This document shows positions 44,904 through 54,671 of a stretch of DNA of 64,000 nt, piece by piece; position 1 is the first letter of the stretch, and each line of letters starts with the position of its first letter. A program made the translations under genes and the position numbers. The stretch spans positions 2,232,001-2,296,000 of the forward strand of contig NZ_CP031223.1 of the NCBI RefSeq assembly GCF_008973485.1, in the 5' to 3' direction. The stretch comes from Psychrobacillus glaciei. GTDB taxonomy: Bacteria > Bacillota > Bacilli > Bacillales_A > Planococcaceae. The notes below the pieces were generated by a model. It was given only the letters and a program-made list of their open reading frames with translations. It ran no database searches and had not been told where the DNA came from.

Positions 44904-45091
44904 AATTCTATTAACCCTCCACACTCATTTTTCATATCTATTACTTATGACATTCTACATATATTTTTTGAAACCCTTTTTGGGTGAAACATTCGTATAT
45001 TTTCAATTGATTTGTCATTACTTATAAAGGAAAAATATAAAATGCTTAAAATCACCTTAACGGGAGAAGATACGACTAGAGAGGTGATAGT

Positions 45092-46351
45092 ATGGAAAGG
45101 TTGTTTTATTTCCTAATTATTTTATGTTTCATCTTTCCTACAACCATTCATGCGGACCAGAGTAGGTCGAGTGTAAAAATAGCTTTTACTAAAGATGTTT
45201 TTGTATGGATTAAGGATTATGATAAAGAAGAAAAAATCACAGAAAAAAAGGCAACTTACAATTACCCACCATCATGGTCATTTGATGGAACAATGCTTCT
45301 TTATCAAAAAGAAGTGCCAGGAAACATTATTGAAGCTAAAGGACAATCAAATGAGCTATGGGTCTATGAACTAAAAACTAAAAAACATCATAAAATCTTT
45401 TATGATACTCATAACCCTAAATGGTCCCCTACTGAAAATACCGTTGCTTTTGGGTCTGGTGGTGTATTAAATATATCTAACCTAATAACTTTCAATAATA
45501 TCGCGCTAGGTGTTGACGATTATGAATGGCAGCCAGATGGAAAAGGTTTTATCGCATCATCAAGCGCTTCTCTTCGCCCAGATGGATGGACTAATCCAGT
45601 TCTTTATACGATTGCATTAGATGAGGATTATATAACGAACAGGGATTTAAGCAAAAATATTGTAAACGAGTTATTTGTTATTCCGAAAGAGCTAGAAAAA
45701 AATGGCGTAAAAATATTATCGATCAATGCCGATTCCTTTCAATAATCTCCAAATGGAAAATGGATATCTTTTATCGTGTCTCCTACTGCTTCCTGGTCTA
45801 TGGACAGCGATATGATTTGTGTAATTTCGACTGACGGAAAAGAATTTGAAGTAATTGATGAAATGGCTCTTGGATTCGAGTCAAAATGGGAATTTAACAA
45901 AAACTTACTCGGCTTTATTGCCGGAGGAGGAAGAATTGTATTTGGGTTTAAAAATAAAGATTTGAAAGTAAAGGAACTTCCTGCTTATCACAGTTTAGAC
46001 CTTACTCCTAAAAACTATGCGGATATGGGCTTTTCGTGGGTGAATGAAACATCACTAATCGTTTCCAGAGTGCCAGAGACTGAATGGTCTAACGACTCCA
46101 AAATGCATCCAAAGGCTTCTTTATATAATATTCCACTATATGGGCATGAACAAGTTAGAATAACGACACCCCCAAAAGAGGAAGAGGACTCCACCCCACA
46201 GTTCTTGCCCATCATAAACAAAATAACTTGGATAAGAGGAAATACATTACCACATTATAAGGCGGATTTATGGGTTGCTGATCCGTATGGAGATAATGCA
46301 AAAGTTTGGATTAATAATATAGGGTTTTATAGCTTTTTTCCAGCAAAGTGA
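45092..46351 (+). pseudogene. Secreted TolB-like beta-propeller protein, one nonsense codon
   Basis: A signal peptide (MERLFYFLIILCFIFPTTIHA) is followed by propeller-type repeats: SWSFDGTMLLYQKE, KWSPTENTVAFGS, EWQPDGKGFIASSS. At 45743 a TAA interrupts the frame within INADSFQ-stop-SPNGKWISFIVS, exactly where another S-PNGKWI blade motif continues in the same frame to 46351 (GNTLPHYKADLWVADPYGDNA). Without the stop it would be 419 residues. CAA or CAG next to it makes a single substitution likely. AGAGGTGATAGT precedes the ATG. Function unknown. Confidence 0.78.
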
Positions 46352-46511
46352 TTTAGTATATAAAGAATCTCACGTATTGATTGTCCAAAGACATCTAGTA
46401 AGTTACTAGTTAATATTGTGATAAAACAATATACACACGCCATAAGGACACTTTTGGATTTTTGGGAATAAATGGTCACTAAACCATTGCCGAGACTTTT
46501 GGATGAGGAGA

Positions 46512-46545
46512 GATGCGAAGAAAACGCAGCTCTTCGCATTTTTTT
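46512..46545 (+). terminator. Terminator
   Basis: ATGCGAAGA (46513-46521) pairs with TCTTCGCAT (46531-46539) and runs into TTTTTTT; 160 bases past the propeller gene. Confidence 0.85.
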
Positions 46546-47086
46546 GATAATCATGTTGTAGTCATTTGTCCGTTGCTCTCCACAGACATTAATAAACAAA
46601 GTACCAAAGCTTTGAACACATGCTTTTTTCACTGTTCCTTGTTTTCCAAGTTCCTTACAATGTAGCTATTCATTCTAAACCAAGGTGCTTCCTTTTAGCC
46701 TGCATACTAGCTACCGCCATATTTTGGTGTAGTATATTCTAGAGGGAACATTTTTACTTTACACTATTCATACCTTAAAACCTGTAGTCTAATCGTCAGT
46801 TATTTTCCTTAACACCTCCATTAGAAATGACATTCAAGAAAATCAAACTGAAAATAACTTTTCTTTAACTTGGATTATTGATGAGCCATATTTTCAGGAT
46901 CATACTTATTCAATCATCAGGTGAAGGAATAGTAGTAGATGACATAATCAATTTATCAATGGACTAAAAAGCTACTTTTTCAAGTTAAAAGGACTTTATA
47001 AGTTGAACATAAAATAGGCGTTACACTTCTTTAAATAACGCTACGTAAGTTTAACAAGGAATCTAATGGGTTTTATCTTATATTTG
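46546..47086. other. Intergenic with coding debris
   Basis: A plus-strand stretch around 46832-46922 reads IQENQTENNFSLTWIIDEPY and FQDHTYSIIR before a stop, protein-like but startless. Nothing else recognised in these 540 bases. Confidence 0.35.
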
Positions 47087-47566
47087 TTATTCAATTGAGT
47101 TAGCAATTTCAACTAATCCAGGAGTTACCTTAGATAACCTCTTATCAATTCCAAACATATATTGCCAATTATTATTTTCAAAAACTAAAAAATTAAATAA
47201 TTGATGTTCAAAATATATGGCTTTCTCTCCATTTTTAAGTGTATAGGCTTTCTGATTTTCTCTATCCTTAAAAATTATTTTATTTTTCAAAGGACGGATA
47301 TCAATTTTATAATTATTTTCTACAGCCTTTTCATTTACAAACTTGATTTTCAGTAAATCATTAATGTTATATTCCCTATCTTCATAAAATCTTCCGAATT
47401 GATTGGTGAAAAGAATAGCAGGCTTGATTTTTGGCAATGTCACATCTTTTTTAAAGTGATTTTCAAATTCCCTAACTGCATCTTTAACAGATATATATCC
47501 AATCGCATTAATAGAAAATATATTATTCATATTCACTTGATGTACCAAATAACTCAATATAAACAT
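47087..47566 (-). CDS. Uncharacterised beta-rich protein
   Basis: A 159-residue frame. From residue 24 it reads as a compact domain: YISVKDAVREFENHFKK, PAILFTNQFGRFYEDREYNINDLLKIKFVN, KIDIRPLKNKIIFKDRENQKAYTLKNGEKAIYF, FNFLVFENNNWQYMFGIDK. The first 23 residues (FILSYLVHQVNMNNIFS) are poorly convincing, show no clear signal and lie in a 27-base repeat (47551-47577), so the gene may be N-terminally truncated with a start at residue 13. No ribosome site is strong. No family recognised. Confidence 0.55.
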   Translation of the reverse strand: MFILSYLVHQVNMNNIFSINAIGYISVKDAVREFENHFKKDVTLPKIKPAILFTNQFGRFYEDREYNINDLLKIKFVNEKAVENNYKIDIRPLKNKIIFKDRENQKAYTLKNGEKAIYFEHQLFNFLVFENNNWQYMFGIDKRLSKVTPGLVEIANSIE

Positions 47567-47577
47567 TCTGAAGGCTC
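47551..47577. repeat. 27-base dispersed repeat, copy 1
   Basis: AACTCAATATAAACATTCTG plus AAGGCTC; the segment at 60444-60470 is identical except for two bases. Both lie upstream of the two deaminase copies (47673 and 61410), suggesting that the duplication once included this flank. Confidence 0.55.
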
Positions 47578-47672
47578 AGATTCTTCATTAAGATATATTT
47601 GAGTTTTTTAATAATGTCGTCTTATTGATTTACGAATGTTAATAATCTTCATAAGGGTTGAGTAAGTAAATG

Positions 47673-48178
47673 CTATTTTATTGTATTTCGTAAGTTTGTA
47701 ACATTATTCGGATTAATTGCCCATTTACTCATAAGCTCTTTTTGCCTATTTTTTAGATCTTCATATGGTTGTTCAATCATTTCTACCACATTAAACCTTT
47801 CATCAAAGACATTAGAATCTTTTATTTTTCTCTAACCACCAAATCCTAAGTCGTCATTTAATAGTCAAACTACTCTTTTGATATTTGCAATTAAAATCCC
47901 ACCGGTACACAATGGACAAGGCTCTAATGAAGTGTATATTGTGAATTTTTTTCTTTTTAATTTTGCGTTAAATATCGTTTTACCCCCATTTCTAATAGCA
48001 TCAATTTCCGCATGGGCAGTTGCATCTTTTGCTGTATGTACTCTATTTCTTCCTCTTGAAATTAAGTTGAAGTTTTCATCAACAATTACTGCTCCTACTG
48101 GGTATGTATTTTCTTTTAATGCATGCTCGCCTCTTCCAATGACATTTCTAAAAAAATTCTGACTTTATCAATACTCAT
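47673..48178 (-). pseudogene. Nucleoside deaminase, decayed duplicate of the gene at 61410
   Basis: The whole interval matches 61410-61916 at a high level, including 3' and 5' flanks. Lesions: a one-base deletion early (EEASMH then stop in place of EEAEQALKENT), TAG replacing Tyr in FGGYRKIKD, and several substitutions. The zinc motifs can still be followed across frames (HAEIDAIRNGGK and PCPLCTGG). It cannot encode an enzyme. Confidence 0.88.
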
Positions 48179-48259
48179 AACATTCCCTACCTCCAATCTT
48201 GGGTTTTTAATTTTCTTGTAACTATACTGCAAAGGTTAATTAAGTAAATATTACAAATA

Positions 48260-48442
48260 TTATAGTGATGGTATATCTTTTAAAGTCCAAGAAAGTAATA
48301 AATATACCCAAACAGAAACTGAAGCCGTTAAGAAAAATAGTAACCTAACGATAAAAGAAGATATACCAAAAAATTCCGCAATCCCTCCACACACTCCATA
48401 CAATGCCTTATCTGTTGATGATTTTGTTAACTTTTGTGACAT
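48260..48442 (-). CDS. PspC domain small membrane protein
   Basis: A 60-residue PspC-domain protein: LTKSSTDKALYGVCGGIAEFFGISSFIVRLLFFL is the hallmark (GVCGGIAEYFGI..TLVRLLFV), with one or two membrane helices following. Such proteins belong to the phage-shock/LiaI-type envelope stress systems in Firmicutes, though no partner gene is next to it here. ATG at 48442 has AGGGGGAC upstream, preferred over a frame 17 codons longer. Confidence 0.85.
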   Translation of the reverse strand: MSQKLTKSSTDKALYGVCGGIAEFFGISSFIVRLLFFLTASVSVWVYLLLSWTLKDIPSL

Positions 48443-48712
48443 GGAAAGTCCCCCTTCAAGTTTAAAATAAGTTCTTACACATACACAGATCAAATTATTA
48501 TTTATTCTACCTATTTACGAAAAAGTATATAAAAGGTTTCAATTTCTTAACTTAAACTATTGGTCCCTTTAGCCTGACTCCAACGACTACAGCGGATAAT
48601 AGTTGGAATATATCACTTATAAAGTGTAGTTTGACATAACACCCAAAAAGTGTAGTCCGTAAATGAATATAAAAAGATAATAAGCATGAGTTTTAACGAC
48701 AAAAAATGGAAT
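48443..48712. other. Intergenic, nothing recognised
   Basis: 270 bases between the PspC gene start and the hairpin at 48713. It should hold the PspC promoter. Confidence 0.35.
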
Positions 48713-48750
48713 GAGCCGATCCTCAATTCAATTGTGGATCGGCTCTTTTA
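48713..48750. terminator. Hairpin, probable terminator of the cyclase gene
   Basis: GAGCCGATCC (48713-48722) pairs with GGATCGGCTC (48736-48745), 13-base AT loop, followed by TTTTA on the plus strand; the minus strand continues ATTCCATTTTTT. It is 220 bases past the minus-strand cyclase gene. Confidence 0.75.
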
Positions 48751-48962
48751 GTTTATAAAAAATTTTGCTGCATAAATCCATTTTTGTTTTTTAAGAAATT
48801 ATAGATTTAGTTCTTCTTTTTTAAGTTACATTTCAAATTTTGTCAAAACTCAGTATTTTATTGTTGCAAAGATAAGAGCTTCCATAAAAATAACCTGAAT
48901 TATATAATCAACTATTCTTATTGCATTGTAGTATAGTATGTCACCTTTCAAACCTATTTGTT

Positions 48963-50912
48963 CTAATGAGTTAACAGCCTTTCATTCGGAAATTTTTTTT
49001 GATAATGTGCAAGTGCAAGTAGAGGGAAAATATATCGATAACTATGATAATGAATATAGAAACTGCCAGCCATTCCCTGTCCTGTTGGATAAGATGTTGT
49101 CCAGTCATCTTTATCATTATTTTCTAAAATATATTTGATGCCGGATATTATTTCTGGTGTGAGTTCTTCTTCAGCAGCAATCAGCGCATCCAATGCCCAG
49201 GCTGTATGAGTTAATGTACTGGATCCCAATGGAACGTACGTTTTCATTTTATCACTTTTACAAGATTCTCCCCAACCGCCATCCGAATTTTGAATCTCGC
49301 GAAGCCATTTGACTGATTTTAGAATAGAAGGATGGTCCGATGATATTCCTGCTGCAACAAGCCCGGTTATAGCAGCCCAAGCCCCATAAATATAACATAT
49401 GCCCCATCGGCCATACCACGATCCATTCGGTTCTTGATGATCGATTAACCAATTAACACCTAACTTTATTGAGTCATGATCATTCTTTAAATTAGTGAAA
49501 TTCCCGAAAAATTCCAATGCTCTTCCTGTTAAATCTGCACTTGATGGATCTGCGAGTAAATATTCAGCATCTTCAATTGGAATCATAGACAATATGCTTT
49601 TATTCACGCCTTTTTCGAATGATGGCCATCCTCCATCATCATTTTGCATTGAAAATACCCAGTGGATTCCTCTTGCCCAAGATGAATGGAACTTGGTTTT
49701 TTTATTGACAGTTTTGCTTATTGACCTTAAGGTTGCCGTAGTATCATCAATATCAGGGTTCAGAGTATTTACATTTGAGAAACCCCATCCCCCTGGAAGA
49801 CTATCTGGATTGTGTATGACCCAGTCCCCATATTTATCATGCTGTCGTGTTAATAAAAATTTATTTGTTTTTTTTATAACTGGATCTAATTCGGAAACGC
49901 CTGCTTCTTGCATGGCATAACTAATTAAAGCAGTATTCCAGACCGTTGCTGTGGTGAATTGCATATGAGTCTTCCCGTCAATTTTGCATTTCATAGACTT
50001 TAATCCATTCACCGCATGAATGATTGTGGGATGATCTTTCTTATAACCAAGGGAAAGAAACGCGAAAATTAGCAGAAATGTCGAGCTAAAGTAACTGTAT
50101 AAGGTCCCATCTGGTTCAATTCGATCCAGCATATACTGTTTTGTCTTTTCTACCGCAAGTTCATGAATTTGCTTAGGCAAACCAAATAGGTCCTCAATTC
50201 GATTTTTTATGGATAAAAGAAATGGACTCCATTCATTTGAGAGAGCACTTAATAAATAATCTTCATCCCACCGGTTGTGGTTCAAAATATATAAATCTGA
50301 AATATTTGGACTTTTATTTGTTTTAATTATGTATTTCTTTTCAGCGAGAATCATGAGTGGAGCGATATTTGCTCTACCAAAGACAGACAAGTCGAAAAAG
50401 TTCATCGGGAATGAGTGTGGTAGTAAAACAAATTCTGTCGGGATAGTAAAAATTTTTTCCCATGAAAATTGTCCAGTTACTGCCAACATTATTTTTGTTA
50501 GCAAATTACTTTTGTCTATTCCCCCATTTGATAAAATAAACTGCCTTGCTTCTTGCATTCGTACATCATCGTGAGAACAATAGCCTGAATATAGAAGGGC
50601 ATAATAAGCTTCAATCGTGGTTCCTACATTCCCCTCATCTTCTTCATCATAAAACAGCTTCCAAGCCCCACTATCTTGCTGCTCGCTTAAAATCCGAACT
50701 ACTAGTTCCTTTATTAATTCTTCATCATCAATAGTTAATGAACGCAATAAAATAATCATATAGGCATCCGTTGTAATACCTGTTTCAAAAGGATAATCCC
50801 AAGTTCCTACCTCAGATTGATCCTTCTTCAAGATGCTTATAATTCGGTTAATCTCCTCTGATAGGGTATCATTCACAAAATTCGCCCTTCCTATAACATA
50901 ATTTCGATACAT
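48963..50912 (-). CDS. Squalene-hopene/sporulenol-type terpenoid cyclase
   Basis: A 649-residue class II terpene cyclase. The catalytic acid motif is DIDDTTATL (DxDDTA type, near residue 395) and several QW repeats are visible (QNDDGGWPSFEKG, QEPNGSWYGRWG, QNSDGGWGESC). Bacterial squalene-hopene cyclases and the Bacillus sporulenol synthase SqhC (tetraprenyl-beta-curcumene cyclase) share this layout; in a spore former sporulenol-like spore lipid synthesis is the likelier role. No squalene or phytoene synthase gene is in the window. The start was not decided by a strong ribosome site. Confidence 0.88.
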   Translation of the reverse strand: MYRNYVIGRANFVNDTLSEEINRIISILKKDQSEVGTWDYPFETGITTDAYMIILLRSLTIDDEELIKELVVRILSEQQDSGAWKLFYDEEDEGNVGTTIEAYYALLYSGYCSHDDVRMQEARQFILSNGGIDKSNLLTKIMLAVTGQFSWEKIFTIPTEFVLLPHSFPMNFFDLSVFGRANIAPLMILAEKKYIIKTNKSPNISDLYILNHNRWDEDYLLSALSNEWSPFLLSIKNRIEDLFGLPKQIHELAVEKTKQYMLDRIEPDGTLYSYFSSTFLLIFAFLSLGYKKDHPTIIHAVNGLKSMKCKIDGKTHMQFTTATVWNTALISYAMQEAGVSELDPVIKKTNKFLLTRQHDKYGDWVIHNPDSLPGGWGFSNVNTLNPDIDDTTATLRSISKTVNKKTKFHSSWARGIHWVFSMQNDDGGWPSFEKGVNKSILSMIPIEDAEYLLADPSSADLTGRALEFFGNFTNLKNDHDSIKLGVNWLIDHQEPNGSWYGRWGICYIYGAWAAITGLVAAGISSDHPSILKSVKWLREIQNSDGGWGESCKSDKMKTYVPLGSSTLTHTAWALDALIAAEEELTPEIISGIKYILENNDKDDWTTSYPTGQGMAGSFYIHYHSYRYIFPLLALAHYQKKFPNERLLTH

Positions 50913-50972
50913 CTAAACATATTCGGTTAGCTATTAAAAAATGCGAGGAAGTGATTGAGTATCTTTAGTTGA

Positions 50973-51009
50973 AAAAAGAAAAAGCATTACCATCTTATGA
51001 GGTAATGCC
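50973..51009 (-). terminator. Terminator of the 64-residue membrane protein gene
   Basis: GCATTACC (51001-51008 on the other strand) and GGTAATGC form a perfect 8-bp stem; the minus strand continues TTTTTCTTTTTTC. Confidence 0.88.
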
Positions 51010-51041
51010 ATAGAAAGAGTTCAACAATGGTATAAAGTTAT

Positions 51042-51236
51042 TCATTTTTTCTCTTTATTAATAACATGAATTAGCTGGTCAATCTTCTCATTTTTTTCTT
51101 GGTCTAATTTTATTTTGGAATCCATGAATTTTACTACTTTTATTACAAAATAAACACCAAAAATAATGATTGCTATATAAAAAATCAAAGGTAATAAAGC
51201 AAATACAGTAAACACGCCATCACCACCGTTCATCAT
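51042..51236 (-). CDS. Small single-pass membrane protein
   Basis: A 64-residue protein with one membrane helix (FALLPLIFYIAIIIFGVYFVIKVV) and a charged cytoplasmic tail predicted to be helical (KFMDSKIKLDQEKNEKIDQLIHVI). Such DUF4083-like anchors are common in Bacillales; no function known. The ATG lies 10 bases after TTGAGGGA. Own terminator. Confidence 0.65.
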   Translation of the reverse strand: MMNGGDGVFTVFALLPLIFYIAIIIFGVYFVIKVVKFMDSKIKLDQEKNEKIDQLIHVINKEKK

Positions 51237-51361
51237 TTTAATCCCTCAAGTTATTAATATAAGTAGCTCAATAAGGGAAAATGCTTTACCCCTTTTCTAT
51301 ATTAAGTACTCGTAAGTTAAATATATAACAAAAAAGATAAATAGTTCGAGTGTCAATTTTT
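51237..51361. other. Short gap
   Basis: 125 bases holding the promoter of the 64-residue protein gene. No structure was recognised. Confidence 0.3.
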
Positions 51362-51940
51362 CTATATTCCTCCACTTATATCAAAGTAATCTGAACTAAA
51401 AAATGGCTGTAATTGAAATTCTTTTAATAAATATTTAGTAGAAAGTAGGGTACTTTTTACATTTAAGTTGAAATCGATTTCATTTTTTAACTCTTTTTTT
51501 AAGGGATATGCCATTCGGAATTTCCAAGTTTGTCCACGTGTTGCAGAGCCTTCTAATAATATTTTTGAAAAGAATAAAACATGCTGATACATGGATGGAA
51601 AATCTTTTTTAATCATCTCTTTACTCTTTAAAAATGTTTGAATATACACTTCTAACTCTGGCTGATTTAATTTAATTCGTTCTGTATGAGAAAAATGAAA
51701 AGAACTTCCTTCTTTCCAGTTGCCAAGGCGTACAACAAAAGTAGCAATTGAATAGCGTCTTACCTCTATATCTGAATGGCTAAAATACTGATAATATGGC
51801 ATTTGCGGAAACGACAGTCCTAAATGAAAATCACCTATCTCAAAACCTTTTAATCCTGCCCTCACAGATTCAACTATTTGTTCTTCCAACCTGATTTCAT
51901 CCCCTAGCCCCTTGTCATCTGTCGCAATTCCTGACTGCAA
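51362..51940 (-). CDS. Uncharacterised soluble protein
   Basis: A 192-residue frame opening at a TTG (51940) with AAAAAGGTATG upstream, a modest site. No signal peptide or membrane helix. Stretches such as GLSFPQMPYYQYFSHSDIEVRRYSIATF, SSFHFSHTERIKLNQPELEVYI and SATRGQTWKFRMAYPLKK suggest an alpha/beta fold, but I recognise no family. It is the first gene after the Lon-domain gene on the same strand, 85 bases apart. Confidence 0.5.
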   Translation of the reverse strand: MQSGIATDDKGLGDEIRLEEQIVESVRAGLKGFEIGDFHLGLSFPQMPYYQYFSHSDIEVRRYSIATFVVRLGNWKEGSSFHFSHTERIKLNQPELEVYIQTFLKSKEMIKKDFPSMYQHVLFFSKILLEGSATRGQTWKFRMAYPLKKELKNEIDFNLNVKSTLLSTKYLLKEFQLQPFFSSDYFDISGGI

Positions 51941-52025
51941 TACATACCTTTTTGTTTCTACTAATAACTATCATTTTTTGAACTTGAACATGCGATTATA
52001 AAGTATATTTTTGTAAGTTGTTTCA

Positions 52026-52883
52026 TTAATTTTTACCATTTAACTCATTAATTAATTTAACTGCTTCATCGATATGAGAGACATCAAAAACTTGAATATT
52101 TCTGCTATATTCTTTTTGAATATTTGAAACTTCCTCCGCATTTTCAATTGGGATAATAATATAGGAAAAACCAGATACATCAGCAATTTGTATTTTTTCT
52201 TTTATACTCCCTACTTTTAATACGTCTCCCGTCTTGCTTATTGCCCCAGTAACTGCGAAATTAAGATTGTTTTGCAAATCACCCCGGATAATGAGTCCAG
52301 TTAGTGCAAGACCTAACTCTGCACTATTTGCATCCGTATGTTCCCGATTTAAAAATTCATTTATATTTACGTCTTCTTGACCTAAGTATTGATTTACATT
52401 TTCTCTCATACGTTCTACACTATTTTTTTTTAAATGTAGCCACTCTAAGATTTTCCGATTTTTACTTCCATAAAGCTCTAAATTAGTAATTTCGTGAATG
52501 TCCAAGAATTCTAAATTCTGCTTACTTAAAAGTTCTTCAACGGATTTTTTGCTCTCCATATTTTGAAGATCTACTGTATTGACCCCTATTAAAGAGATTC
52601 CTGAATTTACGTATACGCTTTCTGGTTCTAAATAAAATGAAACCCTGTGCGTATTTGGTTCATAAAGTATTAGCAGAAATTCGAAACAAAATAGCCAGAG
52701 CATAACGAATGTAGCAAGTGTGAATTTTCGTTTATAACTTTTTTTCCGCAGCACCATACGAACAATTAATAAGATGATGAAGCTAAGTAGTAATAGAAAG
52801 ACAAACGAAATTCCACCGATTACATCTTGGAGGTACAATGATAAAAATATACAATAATAAAGAAACATTAGAAAGCCAGTCAC
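52026..52883 (-). CDS. Membrane-anchored Lon-type (S16) peptidase domain protein
   Basis: A 285-residue protein with two or three N-terminal membrane helices (residues 1-45 and 55-75) and a C-terminal Lon proteolytic-type domain. The catalytic serine box is ANSAELGLALTGLIIRG (PKDGPSAG in Lon, so the flanking residues differ), and the Lys box is VGSIKEKIQIADVSGFSYIIIP (VGGIKEK in Lon). Both Ser and Lys are present, so activity is possible. No ATPase domain is attached, as in YlbL-like proteins, but the signal/PDZ layout of YlbL is missing. Target unknown. Confidence 0.78.
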   Translation of the reverse strand: MTGFLMFLYYCIFLSLYLQDVIGGISFVFLLLLSFIILLIVRMVLRKKSYKRKFTLATFVMLWLFCFEFLLILYEPNTHRVSFYLEPESVYVNSGISLIGVNTVDLQNMESKKSVEELLSKQNLEFLDIHEITNLELYGSKNRKILEWLHLKKNSVERMRENVNQYLGQEDVNINEFLNREHTDANSAELGLALTGLIIRGDLQNNLNFAVTGAISKTGDVLKVGSIKEKIQIADVSGFSYIIIPIENAEEVSNIQKEYSRNIQVFDVSHIDEAVKLINELNGKN

Positions 52884-53363
52884 AATATAAGGTATACTTC
52901 TTTCACAATAAAAAATTATCCCTTCTCCCCTTTCTTCAGTCTTATTACATTTTTCATTCCCTTTACTCTGATACGTTCGAAACTAAAATGAGTTCCAATT
53001 TTATATAAATCTTCCGCTTCAAGTTTACAAAACATATTGAACTCACCTGCCACGTTTTACACCGATGCTGGAAAAAAGCTATCATCAAAGCGAATTTTTA
53101 TTGTTTCAGAACAAGTAAAAAATTTGTACGGTTAGCGAAGAAGATGGATAGGTACCAAATTCTTTAAGTTCCACTTCCTCACCCCAAAATAGGTATTATT
53201 AAGTTTAATAATCTAAATCCTTCTTGCACTATCCATTAGTAATAGGTAAACGTTTGAAGTTATCTTCGGCTATAGGCTCATTGTAATTCTGTCATAACAC
53301 CAAGAAGCAAAGAGTATGTAACAACTTATCGTTCTTGTGTGGTAGTTAAGAAATGTTGTGATA
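52884..53363. other. Intergenic, 480 bases
   Basis: No gene or terminator recognised. GAAAGAAG before 52883 serves as a weak ribosome site of the Lon-domain gene. The rest looks non-coding. Confidence 0.35.
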
Positions 53364-53954
53364 CTACGCCTCTAATTTCTGATAAATGGCTACTTTCCAA
53401 ATTCCGTCTTCCTGTTGTAATGGGTATGTTTTAATATATTTACTTTTTCCAAAAGCTATTTCCAACTGCACAATAGTTACATCTTCATTACTTGCTGTGT
53501 TAATGGATATATCATCGTAATATCTATACATCAAATAATCCATCTCTAATTCCGAAGAAAGGTTTTTCGGATATTCTCCAATGAATACATTAACAGTAGG
53601 TAATTGACCACCATTATAAGTAAGAAGATAGAGTTTTTCGATGTTGTGTACAAATACTAAATTCATATATACCAAGACTATTTCTTGTGGTGTAAAATCA
53701 CTTAATTGATTAACGCTTCCGTTAAGTAAAAAGTTGTTGTAGGTTTCCAATTTATCTTTTGACAATTCTTCAAGGTACGTAAAATTATTTTGTCTGTCTA
53801 TCGTTAGCGTAACTTGGTTGCTATCTTCAGTTTGTATAGAAGTTGAAGTCGCTACTTTCTCAGAAGTTGAATTTTTTGGAGCACAACCTATTATTACTAA
53901 AGAGATTCCAAATAAAATGAATATCAATCCCTTCAAATTATCGCTCCTCTTCAT
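53364..53954 (-). CDS. Predicted lipoprotein, second gene of a pair
   Basis: A 196-residue lipoprotein (signal ending VIIGC, Cys24). The mature part has a Ser/Thr-rich linker (NSTSEKVATSTSIQTEDSN) followed by a helix (YLEELSKDKLETYNNFLLNG) and a beta-rich end (VQLEIAFGKSKYIKTYPLQQEDGIWKVAIYQ) resembling the extracellular NTF2/cystatin-like folds of Bacillus lipoproteins. Its ATG overlaps the stop of the upstream membrane protein gene by four bases (ATGA), so they are translationally coupled. Function unknown. Confidence 0.7.
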   Translation of the reverse strand: MKRSDNLKGLIFILFGISLVIIGCAPKNSTSEKVATSTSIQTEDSNQVTLTIDRQNNFTYLEELSKDKLETYNNFLLNGSVNQLSDFTPQEIVLVYMNLVFVHNIEKLYLLTYNGGQLPTVNVFIGEYPKNLSSELEMDYLMYRYYDDISINTASNEDVTIVQLEIAFGKSKYIKTYPLQQEDGIWKVAIYQKLEA

Positions 53955-54502
53955 TGATATTTAAGTTTGTGTTTACTTAGTCTTGTAGTGTAAATATATT
54001 TAATTTGAAATAAAAGCCAAAGTATGAATAGAACTCCGCTTAAAGTAAATAATCCGACTGGGAATAAATAAAACCAATCTGCAAAATAGCGATGTACTAT
54101 ATAATATTTCCCAACATCAAATCCTTCAGATGGATAAAATAATTCAGTAATCAAGTTCTCTTTCATTCCTGCATTTAATGGAAACAAGTATTCAGCTTCT
54201 TTTAAATCTAAGTTGAAATATTGTACTTCATCGACTCCATCTTTTTTACTATAAATCGCAATACTTTCCGATGTATGAAATCTTTCATTAATAGCTTGAA
54301 GAGTATTTTCTATTTTTTTTATATCATAATTCTTAGACTGTTCACCATTAATTTGACTAATCAAGTTATCACGAACCACACTGTATTCAGATTTTATAGA
54401 ATCCACTATGTTGAAACTTATTAAACCCAATATTAAAAACAAAAGGGATATATGTATTAAACCCTTAGTTTTCTTATTAAAGCCAGCAAACTTCACCCTC
54501 AT
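53951..54502 (-). CDS. Membrane protein with extracellular loop, first gene of a pair
   Basis: A 183-residue protein with two membrane helices (about 14-34 and 145-168) enclosing an extracellular domain of about 110 residues (DSIKSEYSVVRDNLISQINGEQ, ERFHTSESIAIYSKKDGVDEVQYF). The tail TTRLSKHKLKYQ is basic and cytoplasmic. The layout recalls sensor modules without a kinase. It ends inside the start of the lipoprotein gene (ATGA), which suggests a joint complex. AGGGGATGAGGGTG at the start region gives a plausible site. Confidence 0.68.
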   Translation of the reverse strand: MRVKFAGFNKKTKGLIHISLLFLILGLISFNIVDSIKSEYSVVRDNLISQINGEQSKNYDIKKIENTLQAINERFHTSESIAIYSKKDGVDEVQYFNLDLKEAEYLFPLNAGMKENLITELFYPSEGFDVGKYYIVHRYFADWFYLFPVGLFTLSGVLFILWLLFQIKYIYTTRLSKHKLKYQ

Positions 54503-54671
54503 CCCCTCCGTTTATATGCAGTTATGATTATATTCTATAAAATTTCATAAAAAACCTTCTTATTTAGTATTTATATCCATTTCATATTCAGATTAACTAC
54601 TTCTTTATTTGAACAAGAAACAAGGACTGTATTTACTGCTCAATGAGCTTCAATTAATGGTACCTCATTAG

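Noticed and set aside
46327-46632. 101-codon minus-strand frame overlapping the end of the propeller gene
   Set aside because: Overlaps a real gene and a plus-strand terminator hairpin; composition not protein-like.
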